This document shows, piece by piece, positions 33,294 to 44,034 of a stretch of 64,000 bases of DNA; position 1 is the first letter of the stretch, and each line of letters begins with the position of its first letter. A program made the translations under genes and the position numbers. The notes below the pieces were generated by a model that saw nothing but the letters and a program-made list of their open reading frames with translations, ran no database searches and was not told where the DNA came from. Source of the stretch: Macrosoma leucophasiata (lineage: Eukaryota > Arthropoda > Insecta > Lepidoptera > Hedylidae); NCBI GenBank assembly GCA_036365455.1, contig JAWQUS010000009.1, positions 154,001 through 218,000 of the forward strand, given 5' to 3'.

Positions 33294-34283
33294 TGTTACG
33301 GGGTTTCACATCTCTCTTTTTATGGGAACGAAAGATAATAAAACCTTCCTGATTTCGTTTATTTATTTTATTTATGTATAGATATGTAATGGGTATTATG
33401 TGTATGTTAGGACGCTGTAGCTGTAATTGAGTGTTTAGTGTTAGTGCGTATCGCACGTCAATATGAGTGTGTGTGTGTATTTGAGAGAGAGAGGGTGCGG
33501 GGAGGAGAGAGAGAATGGTGCGAATAATATATATGTATGGTATGCATACACACATCCGTATTTGTTTACATTCTTTAGCCATTTGAATGTACATTGATCT
33601 TTTTACTTTTTTTTAATACTCAATTAGTCTAATTTACGACACCAACGAAATATTTATAAGTTTTGGTAAAAGTATCAGACAGTATAGCCCCGGACAAAGT
33701 GACTCGGAAGTGTTCACACAGATTCTTCACAAATTACTGAATCAAAAAAAAAAAAAAAAAAATACACGAAGTCACGAAATTTAAACTAATTCAAGATAAC
33801 GGTGACGTATGACCAAAATTAAAATACATTCAATAAAAGCAATCGCCTCCACAGTTGCTCTCAATAAGGCGAAATAAAATTAATAACTGAGAGGACTGTT
33901 TGTATCTCACTTTCCAGATTCCCTTTGATTTAATTTCAAAGATTTTCCATAAGTGGACTCAGCTTATAATTCGGGTAATTTTATGTGCGTGGAGTGATAT
34001 TGAAGAACATTGGTTCTTGAACATAATTAGACATCGACGTAACAAGTGTAGTAACAATTAGAAATATTATTCGACCAATAACCTGAGCAGTTCGATTAAC
34101 CGCAAATATAATTGCCGGGAGTCAAATGCTGACTGGGCAAATTTACTCCCACAACTTTGTTGTAGATTGGGCAAACTTGTTAGAATTTCTTTGCCCAGTC
34201 ATAATCTAAAAACTGAACTGTTGATAATTATAATCAAATAGCTGATGTAGCAGTATTATTTGCTCGGGAAGAAACCGATTTCT
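33294..34283. other. AT-rich non-coding with GT/GA microsatellite
   Basis: A short GT run at 33466-33478 and GA-rich runs at 33483-33513. A 119-codon minus-strand frame at 33235-33594 is mostly low-complexity plus the LINE end, and is not a gene. Confidence 0.4.
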
Positions 34284-34420
34284 ATATCAGAATCAGAATT
34301 AGAAACTCATTTATTCATTTAGGGTGACAGGCACCTCTTATGACACGTCAAAAACAAACAAAATAAATTAAAGCGAATAACAATTGATATACATGTCAAA
34401 CAAGATAAAAAATATATGTA
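34284..34420 (-). repeat. repeat family E copy
   Basis: AGAATCAGAATTAGAAACTC, ATTTATTCATTTAGGGTGAC and GGCACCTCTTATGACACGTC. Confidence 0.45.
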
Positions 34421-34588
34421 AAGTCAAGAATATCACTAAGATAAAACTAAATGTAATAAACTAATGTAAAAGTATATCAGTAGAATGTCTCTTTTCCCCT
34501 TTACAAACTGATAACAAAGAGTAAAAAGAAAAGAAAAAGAGTCATTTTTTGTCATTTATCGGCTTATATATATGTATATATCATGTTC

Positions 34589-34866
34589 CGGAAGTGGCAA
34601 ACAAGCATGCAGTTCACATTGATGTTAAGTCACAATGACTGCAGCCTATAGACACCCACAGAAATACCAAAGTCATAATGCATATGCGTTACCACTCCTA
34701 AGGCCTAAGGTGTTACGCCTCTGTGCCGGAAATAACAGAGCCATACATTACCGCCTGACCGGAACACGATAGTGCTGAACACTACCATTTAGCGGCAAGT
34801 ATATTAGGTAATGTGGTGGTGCCTACGCCCGCGAGCTCCGTCACTGGAGCTCTACCACCAGTAAAA
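34589..34866 (-). repeat. SINE-A, near full length
   Basis: GGAAGTGGCAAACAAGCATG through GAGCTCTACCACCAGTAAAA. It has a 4-base insertion (CACA) in the GTTAAGTGATGACTG segment. Confidence 0.85.
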
Positions 34867-34869
34867 TAT

Positions 34870-36000
34870 GTTATTTTATATCCATCATCATCATCAACAC
34901 TTTCCCTGGAAGATGGACAAAAGTCTTCCCCAAAACTGCTTACAACAACCTGACCCTTGCCCCACACCTGACACGTGGCACTAAAATAATAAAGGAGATG
35001 TTGCGAGCTCGGCCCTGGTTCGTACATGTCCTCAAAAAATGGGTAAATTATAGCAGAATCCGAAAAAAATACAATTAATTTAATCAGGAATATATTTTAG
35101 AGTTACCACCACATTTTATTTCAAACGATATTAGATATTTTCAACCATGTTCAACACGGTGGCGATACAGCCAACGCTTGGTATCAATCGATTTCGATAG
35201 TAATTATATATTTTTTTTTCTCCAAGTACTAGATGATCAAAAAACAATTTAAAAAATTAAAATGTCAAAATGACATCGTCCGCCATATTCGCCATGTATG
35301 TTTTAAGTTCCAATTCTAACTGCAAATAATGTTTTGTAACTGCAAACAAAGCTAAATAAGTGAAAATATGCAGTAAAAACGTTTTTATATTGATTTTGCC
35401 TGTTTAATGATATTGTGTACAATACATGGCCGGAGTTCCATACATTTTTGCAACATCTCCTTTGTGAATTTCAAATCCCCAAAAGTTGTTACGTAACATA
35501 ATGTTATTATTATCCCCGTCCCGTCTGTATCACGGATGAAACAATTAGACGTAGTGAATTAATGATTTGATGGTTTGATGGTGAGATGATTTATGATGTA
35601 GGTATAGCGAAATGAATACACGAGCATTTGAAGATGATATACGGGTGTGAATTTTCTACACGGAAATTATCAAATAGACAATTATTTTATCCTAACTTGA
35701 AAAGAAGTAAAAACCGTGTTCAATTGCAAGAAAATGGTTTATTTTCGAAGCCGAAAGCATTTGGACAGCATTCGGGAAGCTACAGAAACATTCATATACA
35801 ATTTAACGCAGTGTTTCAAGAAAAATGTCTTTGATCAGTGTGTTACCAGTGACGGCATAGAGAACTGAAAAATTATCGCTTACTATGGGCTTAAAAAGAA
35901 CGCTCAAGGTCGAACAGGAAGCAACAGAAACGGCTCATTTCTAACACACGATGCTCGCCATATATCCAGAACAATTGTAGTAAGTGTTTAATTTTTCGCT
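34870..36000. other. AT-rich non-coding sequence
   Basis: A 68-codon frame at 35628-35834 shows no known motif. The stretch at 34877-35040 is slightly GC-richer. No gene can be supported. Confidence 0.35.
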
Positions 36001-36002
36001 AC

Positions 36003-36125
36003 AACACATGCGAGTGAACTTTAGAAATTAAAGAAAAAAAATGGAAGGAAAAATTTGATTTCGGGCAGGAATTGAACCTGCGACCTCAAATATTTCTGTC
36101 CATTTTTCTTTAGCTTATACAGTTT
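36003..36125 (-). repeat. short family-B relative with a different tRNA-like half
   Basis: Left arm AAAGAAAAAAAATGGAAGGA, then TTTCGGGCAGGAATTGAACC and TGCGACCTC, which on the minus strand is a tRNA T-arm and acceptor-like half (B-box-like GGTTCAATTCC). The right arm is ATTTCTGTCCATTTTTCTTT. The head differs from the GACTTCAG type. Confidence 0.55.
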
Positions 36126-37150
36126 AATGTTTGGTCAGAAATATTTTCTAAGATTGTTAACTTTGTACTAATCAGAAGTAGGAACCCTACAGTTTAACAA
36201 AGAAGCATACGGTTGAACTTTAATACTATTATTGTCTTTTAATAGCTTCTATATCAATAAATTTATGTACGATATTCTTATAATTGAGTGAATTAGAATA
36301 TAATAATAATACTTATAAATTACTGGCAGAATTCAGAAACCTACTAAAAAAAGCATTAAAAACCCAAAACCAATACAGCGAATGAGCACCCAGTTAATTT
36401 ATTCATTAGACAAGTCACTTAATTGCTTGCCCGACCGATCTAAATTAAAGTTAAATATTAATATATAAAATTAAATGGCCGGTGCTAAAGTGACAATAGA
36501 TATTAAAAGGGTATCAAATGAAGTCCCGGGGCGAGGCCCGCGGAGACGGCGGCGGGGGTGAGGTAGGGAGGGCGGGGGGGAGGGGGAGGGGTGCCGGAGA
36601 CGTCGTCCCCCAAGCGTGAAGATACCTTGATGAAAAGAAAATGAAACCTGCAGTGAGATGATGTAACGCAGCTCGCAGGCTAGCTGGCACACAGAGCTTT
36701 TCTGGAAAATAATTGTTCTTTGCCTTGTATGTTTTAATGTAGGGTTTCTTAAAATTTCGGCTCCACGTAAAAGTATTTCGGCTCCTGTTAAAAAGTATCA
36801 AGGTGACACCGAACCCCTCAACAAATTAACCCCCCCCCCCCCCAAATAAAACAATAAAATTGACTGTTGAAGAAAATAGTGTTTTTGTGTTTTTTATTTC
36901 AATAAAAGGTAACAAATAAATTGTCAAAAGAAATATATTTTAACTACTATTAATGTGCTTGTTTCTTGTCATAAATGGAGTCAATTTTAGGAGTAACTTG
37001 GACAATTTTAACCTTAATTCTGACTCGGCATCAAGTTGATTTATAATAAATCTTGTCGCGAACCCCCTGCCGTCGAATGGCGAACCCCTAGGGATTCACT
37101 TACCCCACTTTGAGAAACCCTGTATTAATGAGTACATTTTAGGTACTTTT
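36126..37150. other. non-coding, with a G-rich tract
   Basis: G-rich plus strand at 36524-36600 and a 14-base C run ending near 36843. No gene supported; the proline-rich minus-strand frames there come from the G tract. Confidence 0.45.
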
Positions 37151-37153
37151 CTT

Positions 37154-37416
37154 GCTGGTAGAGCTCTAGCGGCGGCGCTCGAGGACGTACTTACCACCGT
37201 ATAACCTAATCGGTCTGCTGCGAAATGGTATTGCTCAACATCATCGTGTTCCGGTTAGATGGTAATGTATGGCCCTGTATTTTTTATTACAGAGGCGAAA
37301 CATCTACTACTTCAGGGGTGGCAATGCATCAGCATTTTGACCTCTGATTTGTACTGCAGTCGTGATTCATCTATGTGGACTGCATGCTTGTTTGCCACTT
37401 TGGTGACATAAAAAAT
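37154..37416 (+). repeat. SINE-A, diverged
   Basis: CTGGTAGAGCTCTAGCGGCG, TCATCGTGTTCCGGTTAGAT, ATGCATGCTTGTTTGCCACTT-like end and short A run. Confidence 0.7.
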
Positions 37417-37631
37417 GTGGTTGTCTAATTGAACGCATCAATATTTTGTGAGTACAAAATAATGAAATCCACTGTTTTATCTATTCAACACCAGCGCTAC
37501 GTCATTGACAACATTTAATTTTGATAACTCATTGGTTGCATTCCAGTATCGAGTTTACAAATGGATGACAAAAGCGAATAATGCTGGTTGATTTTGAGGT
37601 TGATAAGTGACATGAAACCTGTGCGTAAAGC

Positions 37632-37913
37632 ATTTTTTTTTTATGTAATGGAAGTGGCAAACAAGCATGCAGTTCACATTGATGTTAAGTGATGACTGCA
37701 GCCTATAGACACTAACACAAAGACCAGAGGTCAAAATGCAGATGCGTTACCACTTTTGAGGCCTAAGGTCTTATGCCTCTGTGCGGGAAATTACAGGGCC
37801 GTACATTAACCACCTGACCAGAACACGATAGTACTGAACGCTACCATTTAGCGTATATTAGGTAATGCGGTGGTGCCTAGGTGCGAGCTTCATCACTGAA
37901 GCTCTACCACCGC
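37632..37913 (-). repeat. SINE-A, near full length
   Basis: T run, TATGTAATGGAAGTGGCAAA, through GAAGCTCTACCACC. Lacks about 12 bases of the GCGGCAAGTATATTAGG segment. Confidence 0.85.
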
Positions 37914-38342
37914 TGAATCGGTGCAATGTTATCTCCATATTACAGATAGTCTATACGATATTAATTGAAACTTCAAGAGAAAATACTGTCCAGGGATTTG
38001 TAGTTAACTATTGTTTGAAGAATATAAAATCTAAACACGTATCTGTTTAATTAGAGCGTAGAAGGATTTTACACTCTTTCTGAACTACTGCAATTTATAC
38101 TGGTGCATAGAATAACTGATTACCCAAGTATAACTGTGCTGTAACGCTATTATTGAAATAGTAAATGTCTTTTTATTTTAATAAATAACACTACAAAAAT
38201 GAACTGTATGATTCTTGATGTACCTATTTGGATGTAAGATTGCGCTGAGAGATTTATGAAACGAGAATTAAATTAAATACATTATTTCATAAATAATTAG
38301 TGTATTTACTGTTAAGAGAAACCTTATCAAGTTAATGTTTGT
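37914..38342. other. AT-rich non-coding sequence
   Basis: Nothing recognisable. Confidence 0.4.
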
Positions 38343-38398
38343 TACGTTTTTTTTCTGTCTACCCCGTTAGGGACCTGGCGTGAAGATACATACGTTTT
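38343..38398 (+). repeat. 40-bp family-D fragment with 8-bp target duplications
   Basis: TACGTTTT at 38343-38350 and 38391-38398 flanks the insert with CTACCCCGTTAGGGACCTGG and CGTGAAGATACA. Confidence 0.7.
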
Positions 38399-38553
38399 AT
38401 ACATTATACAGGTGATTTTTTAAAATTATTTATTTTGTCTTATTTATTTTAACATTTATTATCTTATTTATATTGAAAGTAAGTACTTCCAATAAAGCTA
38501 CAAAAAATTATAAGAATGTATTGTATATATGTAACAATAAACAAATAAACAAA

Positions 38554-38833
38554 GGTGGTAGAGCTCCAGTGACGGAGCTCGCGGGAGGCGGCACCACCGC
38601 ATTACCTGATATACTTGCCGCTAAATGTTAGTGTCGAGCACTATCGTGTTCCGGTCAGGTGTTAATGTACGGCCCTGTAATTCCCGACACAGAGGCATAA
38701 CACCTTAGGCCTCAGGAGTGGTTATGCATCTGCATTTTGACCTTGGTCTTTGGGGGGGTGTCTATAGGCTGCAGTCATCACTTAACATCAATGTGAACTG
38801 CACGCTTGTGTGCCACTTCCATTACATAAAAAA
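38554..38833 (+). repeat. SINE-A, full length
   Basis: GGTGGTAGAGCTCCAGTGAC to a short poly(A). The sequence is close to the other young copies. Confidence 0.85.
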
Positions 38834-38916
38834 GTGCACTCTACACGTACAATGCCCTATTCCGTCTGGAGACGGACGAGATTGGAGCGCATTGTATGGC
38901 GCGTCACTGGACCCGC

Positions 38917-38970
38917 GTCCCGCCACCGTCCCGCCACCGTCCCGCCGTCCCGCCGTCCCGCGCCGCGCTG
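38917..38970 (+). repeat. CGTCCCGCC minisatellite
   Basis: Five to six copies of CGTCCCGCC(AC) in a GC-rich 50-base patch. Confidence 0.8.
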
Positions 38971-39102
38971 AATAAAACCTGAATTAAAAGAAATACATTT
39001 CATGGTGGACTTAATTGCGGTAAGAGTAAGTGATTGCACGCCGCAGCGGTTCACGCCTTCACGCTAAACTGTACTCCGGAGAATGCTGTTTTTAATTTCA
39101 TG

Positions 39103-39303
39103 GAGTGTGCTCACGATGTTATGATTTTGTTTTGTGAAGATGAAATGTTCGCGACTGTTATAAGAACTTTAATTTGGTTTGTGTCCTTGATTACTATATG
39201 GCTCATAATCATTATGTTATACCTTAAAACTGTATTGTTTACCAAAATAAAAAAAAACTTATTTAATACAAGCACCCCGGGACTGGACCAACTAGGTAGT
39301 TAG
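39103..39303 (+). CDS. small hypothetical ORF with one membrane segment
   Basis: From the ATG at 39103 the frame encodes 66 residues: a cysteine-containing start (MECAHDVMILFCEDEMF), then one hydrophobic segment (IWFVSLITIWLIIIMLYL) and a basic tail. The open frame extends upstream to 39034 without an ATG. No family is recognised and there is no supporting promoter or poly(A) context. It may be a decayed gene fragment or chance. Confidence 0.15.
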   Translation, partial: ECAHDVMILFCEDEMFATVIRTLIWFVSLITIWLIIIMLYLKTVLFTKIKKNLFNTSTPGLDQLGS

Positions 39304-39635
39304 GTCCGACCCTGCGTTACGTGACCCGCAGCGCTAATGAGCATGACTCGATCAAACCTGCTGATAGGTAGGTCTGATATCACCCAACCTGGGTTCGAGA
39401 CCCGGGTGAAGGAGATTCCCCCTGGGGCGTGGCCATAAGGCGTCGTCATCTTGGTGGGGACGCCACCCTTTGTTATTGCAGCTGATTGCCGAAGAAGCCC
39501 GCTGCAACCATCGACAATAGAGAAGAAGTTGAGAGCGCAGCTGGACCTGGATGCCAACACCATGGCGACACGAGTCCACGGTGGCCACCTTCTCTATCAC
39601 AGCCCTCAAGGGGGTGCCAAACGCCGCCCTGCAGC
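39260..39635 (+). other. GC-rich unidentified segment left of the GTCCCC element
   Basis: Contains GAGACCCGGGTGAAGGAGAT, GGCGTCGTCATCTTGGTGGG and GGCCACCTTCTCTATCACAG. It is much richer in GC than its surroundings, and the sequence at 41935-42030 seems to be its interrupted continuation. Short frames exist on both strands but none stands out. Probably an older transposon. Confidence 0.4.
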
Positions 39636-40284
39636 GGTTTATTTCCGTTGTCCCCGTGCGCCATATCCCCGTTACGGGGACAGCGGGACATCTAAAAATG
39701 CCTTTCCCGTTGTCCCCATGACGGGGATACAGCGCACGGGGACAACGGTACTTTAATAAAATAATTAAAATTACTGCCCGATGTCCCCGTGTTTAAAAAT
39801 TAGGTAAAAATTATTGCCCGCTGTCTCCGTTTTTTCTTTTTTGTGGTAGTAGGTATTATGAATGTGTAAGGTAGATTAGTCTGTAGATTAATAAAGTTTT
39901 GATCTTGTTTTCAAAATTCTAGATGTTTCAAGGTTGGACTTTTTTATACTTATAATGAAATAGGGAATTCTAGTAACTGCACAATCCTGAACTACTTTTA
40001 TTACATATCAATTATTTTGATGTATCGTATATTGAAAATTAAGTTTTCTATTAGATAACTATGATAAATGGGACAACATTAAAAAGGATGCATAACATTT
40101 TTTTTTCAGATCTTTGAAAAACGCTAACACTAACAGCTATAATTGGCCCATGCAAAATCTCACTCTAAAATTCGACTTTAGGTTAAACTTATACAGTTAC
40201 CTGTGAACTTCATATTGACAGTTTGTAAATGCGTAAAAAGGTATTATCGTCATCGTCATCAGTAACAATCTGATTAAGGAAAAA

Positions 40285-40481
40285 TGTTTGGAGGTATGTA
40301 TGTATGTATCTTCACGCCAGGTCCCTAACGGCGTAGGCAGAGAGTGTAGAGCGCCAGACATCCCGGTTCTGACAAACTTCTCAAGCCTCGTCTACCTTCA
40401 TCATTCTCTTCATACATGCACGCCGAATCCTAAGACTTTTGACCCCACCATCAGACAGAACTCGACCCTGTTTGGAGGTAT
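40285..40481 (-). repeat. 171-bp family-D retroposon with 13-bp target duplications
   Basis: TGTTTGGAGGTAT at 40285-40297 and 40469-40481 flanks the insert 40298-40468. The minus strand ends CTCTGCCTACGCCGTTAGGG, ACCTGGCGTGAAGATACATA. This is the longest family-D copy here. Confidence 0.85.
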
Positions 40482-41060
40482 TTAATTTAAAATTAAAGTA
40501 AGAACTTTGGACTGCTTCATTGATTAAAGTCATTTGTTGTCGTACCACAGTCTTTTAGTTACTTATTATAATTGTAAAAATTAAAGAAAAAAATACAAAA
40601 AATTAAAATCGCACGTGTTATTGCGAAAATAAATAAAAACATAAAAATAAAAACATTAGTCTAATATATGATTGTATTATGATTAGTACAGTTATAATAA
40701 ATTGCACGTATTTATTAACGCGTAATTTTAATAATTTGGGCTGAATAATGATAGCTTTAAATACTTATTTCTTAATAAGCCACTCGTACTAGCCGCACCG
40801 GCGCTGGATCGCAAGTTTATGTAGAATATGAATGAAATTCGCGGATGGAACGGACCGCAGATGCGCTGCAACGCTTTTTTGTTAAATATTTTGTGTATTT
40901 ATTATTATTAACAGCAATTATTCGCTCTAGGTAGTTCAAAGAAAATTAACTGAAAAAGGAGTCTAATTACATGAAATATATTTAAATAAACTGAATTTAA
41001 TTTCTTTTTAATTAAGTAAATTTAAAATTTTGAAACAAATATATTTTGTGATTTATTATC

Positions 41061-41395
41061 TTATGGTAGTGGCAAACAAGCATGCAGTTCACATTGATGT
41101 TAAGTGATGACTGCAGCCTATAGATACCCACACAAAGACCAAGGTCAAAATGCATTTTGCCTCTGTGCCGGAAATTACAGGGCCGTACATTATCACCCGT
41201 CCGGAACACGATAGTGCTGAACACTACCATTTATCGGCAAGTATATTAGGTAACCAGCGAGTCGTGGGTGTTTGCATGTATGATTGAATGCATGCATTTA
41301 CCTCTGCCTACCCCTTCAGGGATTACAGGGCTGAAGTTACGTATATTAGGTAATGCGGTGGTCCACGAGCTCCGTCACTGAAGCTCTACCACCAG
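41061..41395 (-). repeat. SINE-A split by a family-C insertion
   Basis: SINE-A parts 41061-41253 and 41341-41395. The 87-bp insert lies between them. Confidence 0.85.
41241..41353 (+). repeat. 87-bp SINE family C 3' fragment with 13-bp target duplications
   Basis: GTATATTAGGTAA at 41241-41253 and 41341-41353 is SINE-A sequence duplicated on insertion. The insert 41254-41340 ends with CCCCTTCAGGGATTACAGGG and CTGAAGTTAC, the family-C 3' end. Confidence 0.9.
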
Positions 41396-42063
41396 TTAAT
41401 AAAGTCTATGTTTATCTTACTTTTCTTTTTTTCCATGCCAAAAACTAAGCTTAAATCGATAATTCAGGTATAAGGGGACAACGACAACGCTCCGTTTATC
41501 TACTAGAAAACTTAACATTGAATGTACGATACAAAAAAAAACATGTAATTAAAGAGGGTCAGGCTTGTGAAGGTTTTTTTAAGCACAATAGACAGTATAA
41601 TCATACCAAATGATTCCATATTTTATTTTAAGTACCTAGTAAAAAGTCTTAACTTTGAGACAACTAAAAACCTTGAAAACAAAAACAAAACTTTATTAAT
41701 CTACCGGGTACAAAGACTAATTAACATACACTTTGTTTGTTTAATAAAAGATGCCAATTCATGATACTAGTGAAAAAATAAAAAAAACGGGGACAGCGGG
41801 AAATCATTTTTACCAATTTTTTAACGGGGACAAAGTACGGGGACAACGGGAAGTAATTTTAAATAATTAATTAAAGTACCGTTGTCCCCGTTCACGGGGA
41901 CACGGTCCGCGGGGACACCGCAGGGCAGAAAAAGCTGCAGCAGTGGGGATACTCCGGTGCTGCATCCGCGTCGCGCGAATGGTACGCGCGAAGACCAGTG
42001 ATGAATATGCTAGCGACTCTGACCATACATAAACATAACTCACTGTCTTAATTAATTAAATAA

Positions 42064-42140
42064 AGGCTCCAGACCTCCCCAAAAAAGGGAAGAGACTCGT
42101 TCCTAGCAGTGGGACGAAGAAAAAAGGGTTGTTGTCTGTC
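42064..42140 (+). repeat. 5S-like SINE, 3' fragment
   Basis: GGCTCCAGACCTCCCCAAAA, GAAGAGACTCG and CCTAGCAGTGGGACG. Confidence 0.65.
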
Positions 42141-42228
42141 TTCATTTAGAATCGTATAACCAGAATTAAGATAGGGTATCAAAGTATCACGATATTCATT
42201 ATCGCGCGTATTGATCCTAAAGAGTACT

Positions 42229-42639
42229 TTAGGATTTCATCTTCATATTCCAAGTAAACATAACATTTAGTAAAAACAAAGATCCACTAAAAAAATGAAG
42301 TAATTTAAGCTCTAAACATTCATACAAGTTTTTTTCCCCAAAAAGAAATTCTATCCACTTTCGTAACTGACCACGTCCGCCTAATAAACTCGAATACCAA
42401 TTCAGTTCCAATTTTTGAAATCTCCAGTCACCTGTACTCAACCAACATACAAAATACGACCGAGCCTCCCAAACATCCAACACCTCATCCATTAACAAAG
42501 AAAACCGTGGAAATATAAAAAGACGCCCAGCGTAAAACATTTTCAAAGGTTTGAATGCGAGCACTCGAGTAACTGAATAAGTCGCGAATAAAATTACGAA
42601 CGGCAGGTCGCTGAAAGGGCACTGAATAGACCGTTTCAT
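42229..42639 (-). CDS. orphan 136-codon ORF
   Basis: This is the longest frame in the window not explained by a transposon. It encodes a hydrophobic, tryptophan-rich protein (WEARSYFVCWLSTGDW, LNWYSSLLGGRGQLRKWIEF). It lies about 120 bases upstream of the duplicated host segment, on the opposite strand. I recognise no domain. It has no clear promoter or poly(A) signal, so it may be a chance ORF, or an exon. Confidence 0.2.
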   Translation of the reverse strand: MKRSIQCPFSDLPFVILFATYSVTRVLAFKPLKMFYAGRLFIFPRFSLLMDEVLDVWEARSYFVCWLSTGDWRFQKLELNWYSSLLGGRGQLRKWIEFLFGEKNLYECLELKLLHFFSGSLFLLNVMFTWNMKMKS

Positions 42640-42957
42640 TAAGGCCTGGTTATAGAATTAAAGATGTCTCCCAACTCTTTCGTATTGATCGTATTAGGCT
42701 GCGAGAAATTTAATTTGGAGTGCGTGATAAGAATAAATTAAGTTCATTACGAATTCTTTGGGACAGCGATGTGACGATGTTGTTGAATTATTTCTAAGCC
42801 TGCATTAAATGAAATTTAAGGACCACTTGTCAAATCTAGTCGGTATTTTGTAAGAAATTAAATGCTATGATGGAGTTATTAGAGTTGGAACGTTTATGAG
42901 TCTAATTCAATAAAAGTTAGAACTCGTATGTAGTATGTATGATAATAAAATAAATAT

Positions 42958-43109
42958 ATTCCCCCTTATTCATAAACGTATTTTAGGTAAAGTGTTGCTA
43001 ATCTCTCCTTAGTCTTTTTCTATCCTTCACATTTGACAATGCAACTGACAAGGACAAAGCATTCTATAGCTAAAACGTATCTAATGTACGTTTATGAATA
43101 AGGGGGATT
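42958..43109. mobile_element. 146-bp MITE with 3-bp target duplication, empty site in copy B
   Basis: The MITE occupies 42961-43106 and ATT flanks it on both sides. Copy B at 45378-45400 has a single ATT at the matching point, so it preserves the empty site. The ends CCCCCTTATTCATAAACGTA and TACGTTTATGAATAAGGGGG are inverted. Confidence 0.92.
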
Positions 43110-44034
43110 GTGTTTAAATCGTGTGTTAGTAGTAAATAGTACTGAAGTGGTGTTAAAAAACGTTTCCCCTACACTTCAATTAAAGAGTTCAAGGAAATTA
43201 TTTCGTTATTATTAAAATAACAAAAAAAAAACCATTCAAGTAAACCAATATCATTCAAATAAACTCTACTTAATAGTATATTTGAGTAAAAGCCGTGACA
43301 GTAGTTGATCACAATTTTTTTAATTAAACGAATTTATGATTTTTACCGTTTTCACGTAAAATATAAGAAAACATGAAAAAAGCTCGCACTGCTACCGCGG
43401 TAGGTAGTTTAATAGTAAAGTTCATCAATTGAGAATGGTGATATTTGGGTCTCAGATTTGAAACCTTTGTAGCCCAGCGAGTACAAAAATAGAATTTATC
43501 ACTATGATTATGTCATAGTGGTAAATTATATTTTCAGGTTATTTTGAAAAGCATTACCTGATCTTAGGACTAGATGGATCGAACCATGTCGACTCGCAAT
43601 AAACATCTCACAGAAAAGGACGTTTTCAAGCCTCATTTCAACGACATTAAATAAATAATACCAATAGCAACTGGAAGGCATAGTTTAAGGTCAAATCAGT
43701 TAAAGTTAGTCGGCAGTTGAAGGCGCGCGCGAGCGGGAGCGGATGTGGTGTCGTGTGGCAGTCGGCGCAGGTGTCGCGGCGGCTGGTGCAAGTCAGAGGA
43801 GGTGGCTTAAGTTGTTTTTGCGATTTAGCGCTAATATTCAAGGCAACATTCGTTGGAGAGCAGTTAAAAATCAATATCATTAGTCATGACAGTTTTATTA
43901 TAAAGTTATAAAATAACACAGAATTGAACGTACCATGCATAGTGCTCACACAAATACTAGCGATCTCTGAAGGTAGTAGATGTGAATCCTACCTGATCGA
44001 TTTTTTACCGACTACAGAAAAGAAGATATTTTCA

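Larger units (their letters stand above)
39629..41941. mobile_element. 2.3-kb inverted-repeat element with GTCCCC-rich ends
   Basis: The left end (39636-39850) and right end (41784-41934, inverted) share a series of blocks: CCGTTGTCCCCGT, ACGGGGACAACGGTACTTTA, AATTATTTAAAATTACT-like AT-rich spacer, GCTGTCCCCGTTTTTT. CTGCAGC occurs at 39629-39635 and 41935-41941 as a probable 7-bp target duplication. The interior has no transposase that I recognise and holds later insertions (a family-D retroposon and a SINE-A that itself contains a family-C fragment). It is probably a non-autonomous DNA transposon. Confidence 0.6.

Noticed and set aside
33235..33594. 119-codon minus-strand ORF
   Set aside because: Composed of a LINE 3' end, poly(A) complement and GT/GA microsatellite.
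36471..36801. Proline-rich ORFs on the minus strand
   Set aside because: Caused by the G-rich tract and low complexity; no start context or conserved motif.
39451..39756. Overlapping ORFs on both strands at 39.3-39.75 kb
   Set aside because: GC-rich sequence gives open frames in several phases; none has recognisable motifs and they run into the inverted repeat element.
43647..43880. ORF pair repeated at 45916-46177 on both strands
   Set aside because: Frames on opposite strands of the duplicated GC-rich segment. Near-identity reflects the recent DNA duplication and not protein constraint; it may be the promoter or 5' UTR of the small gene.
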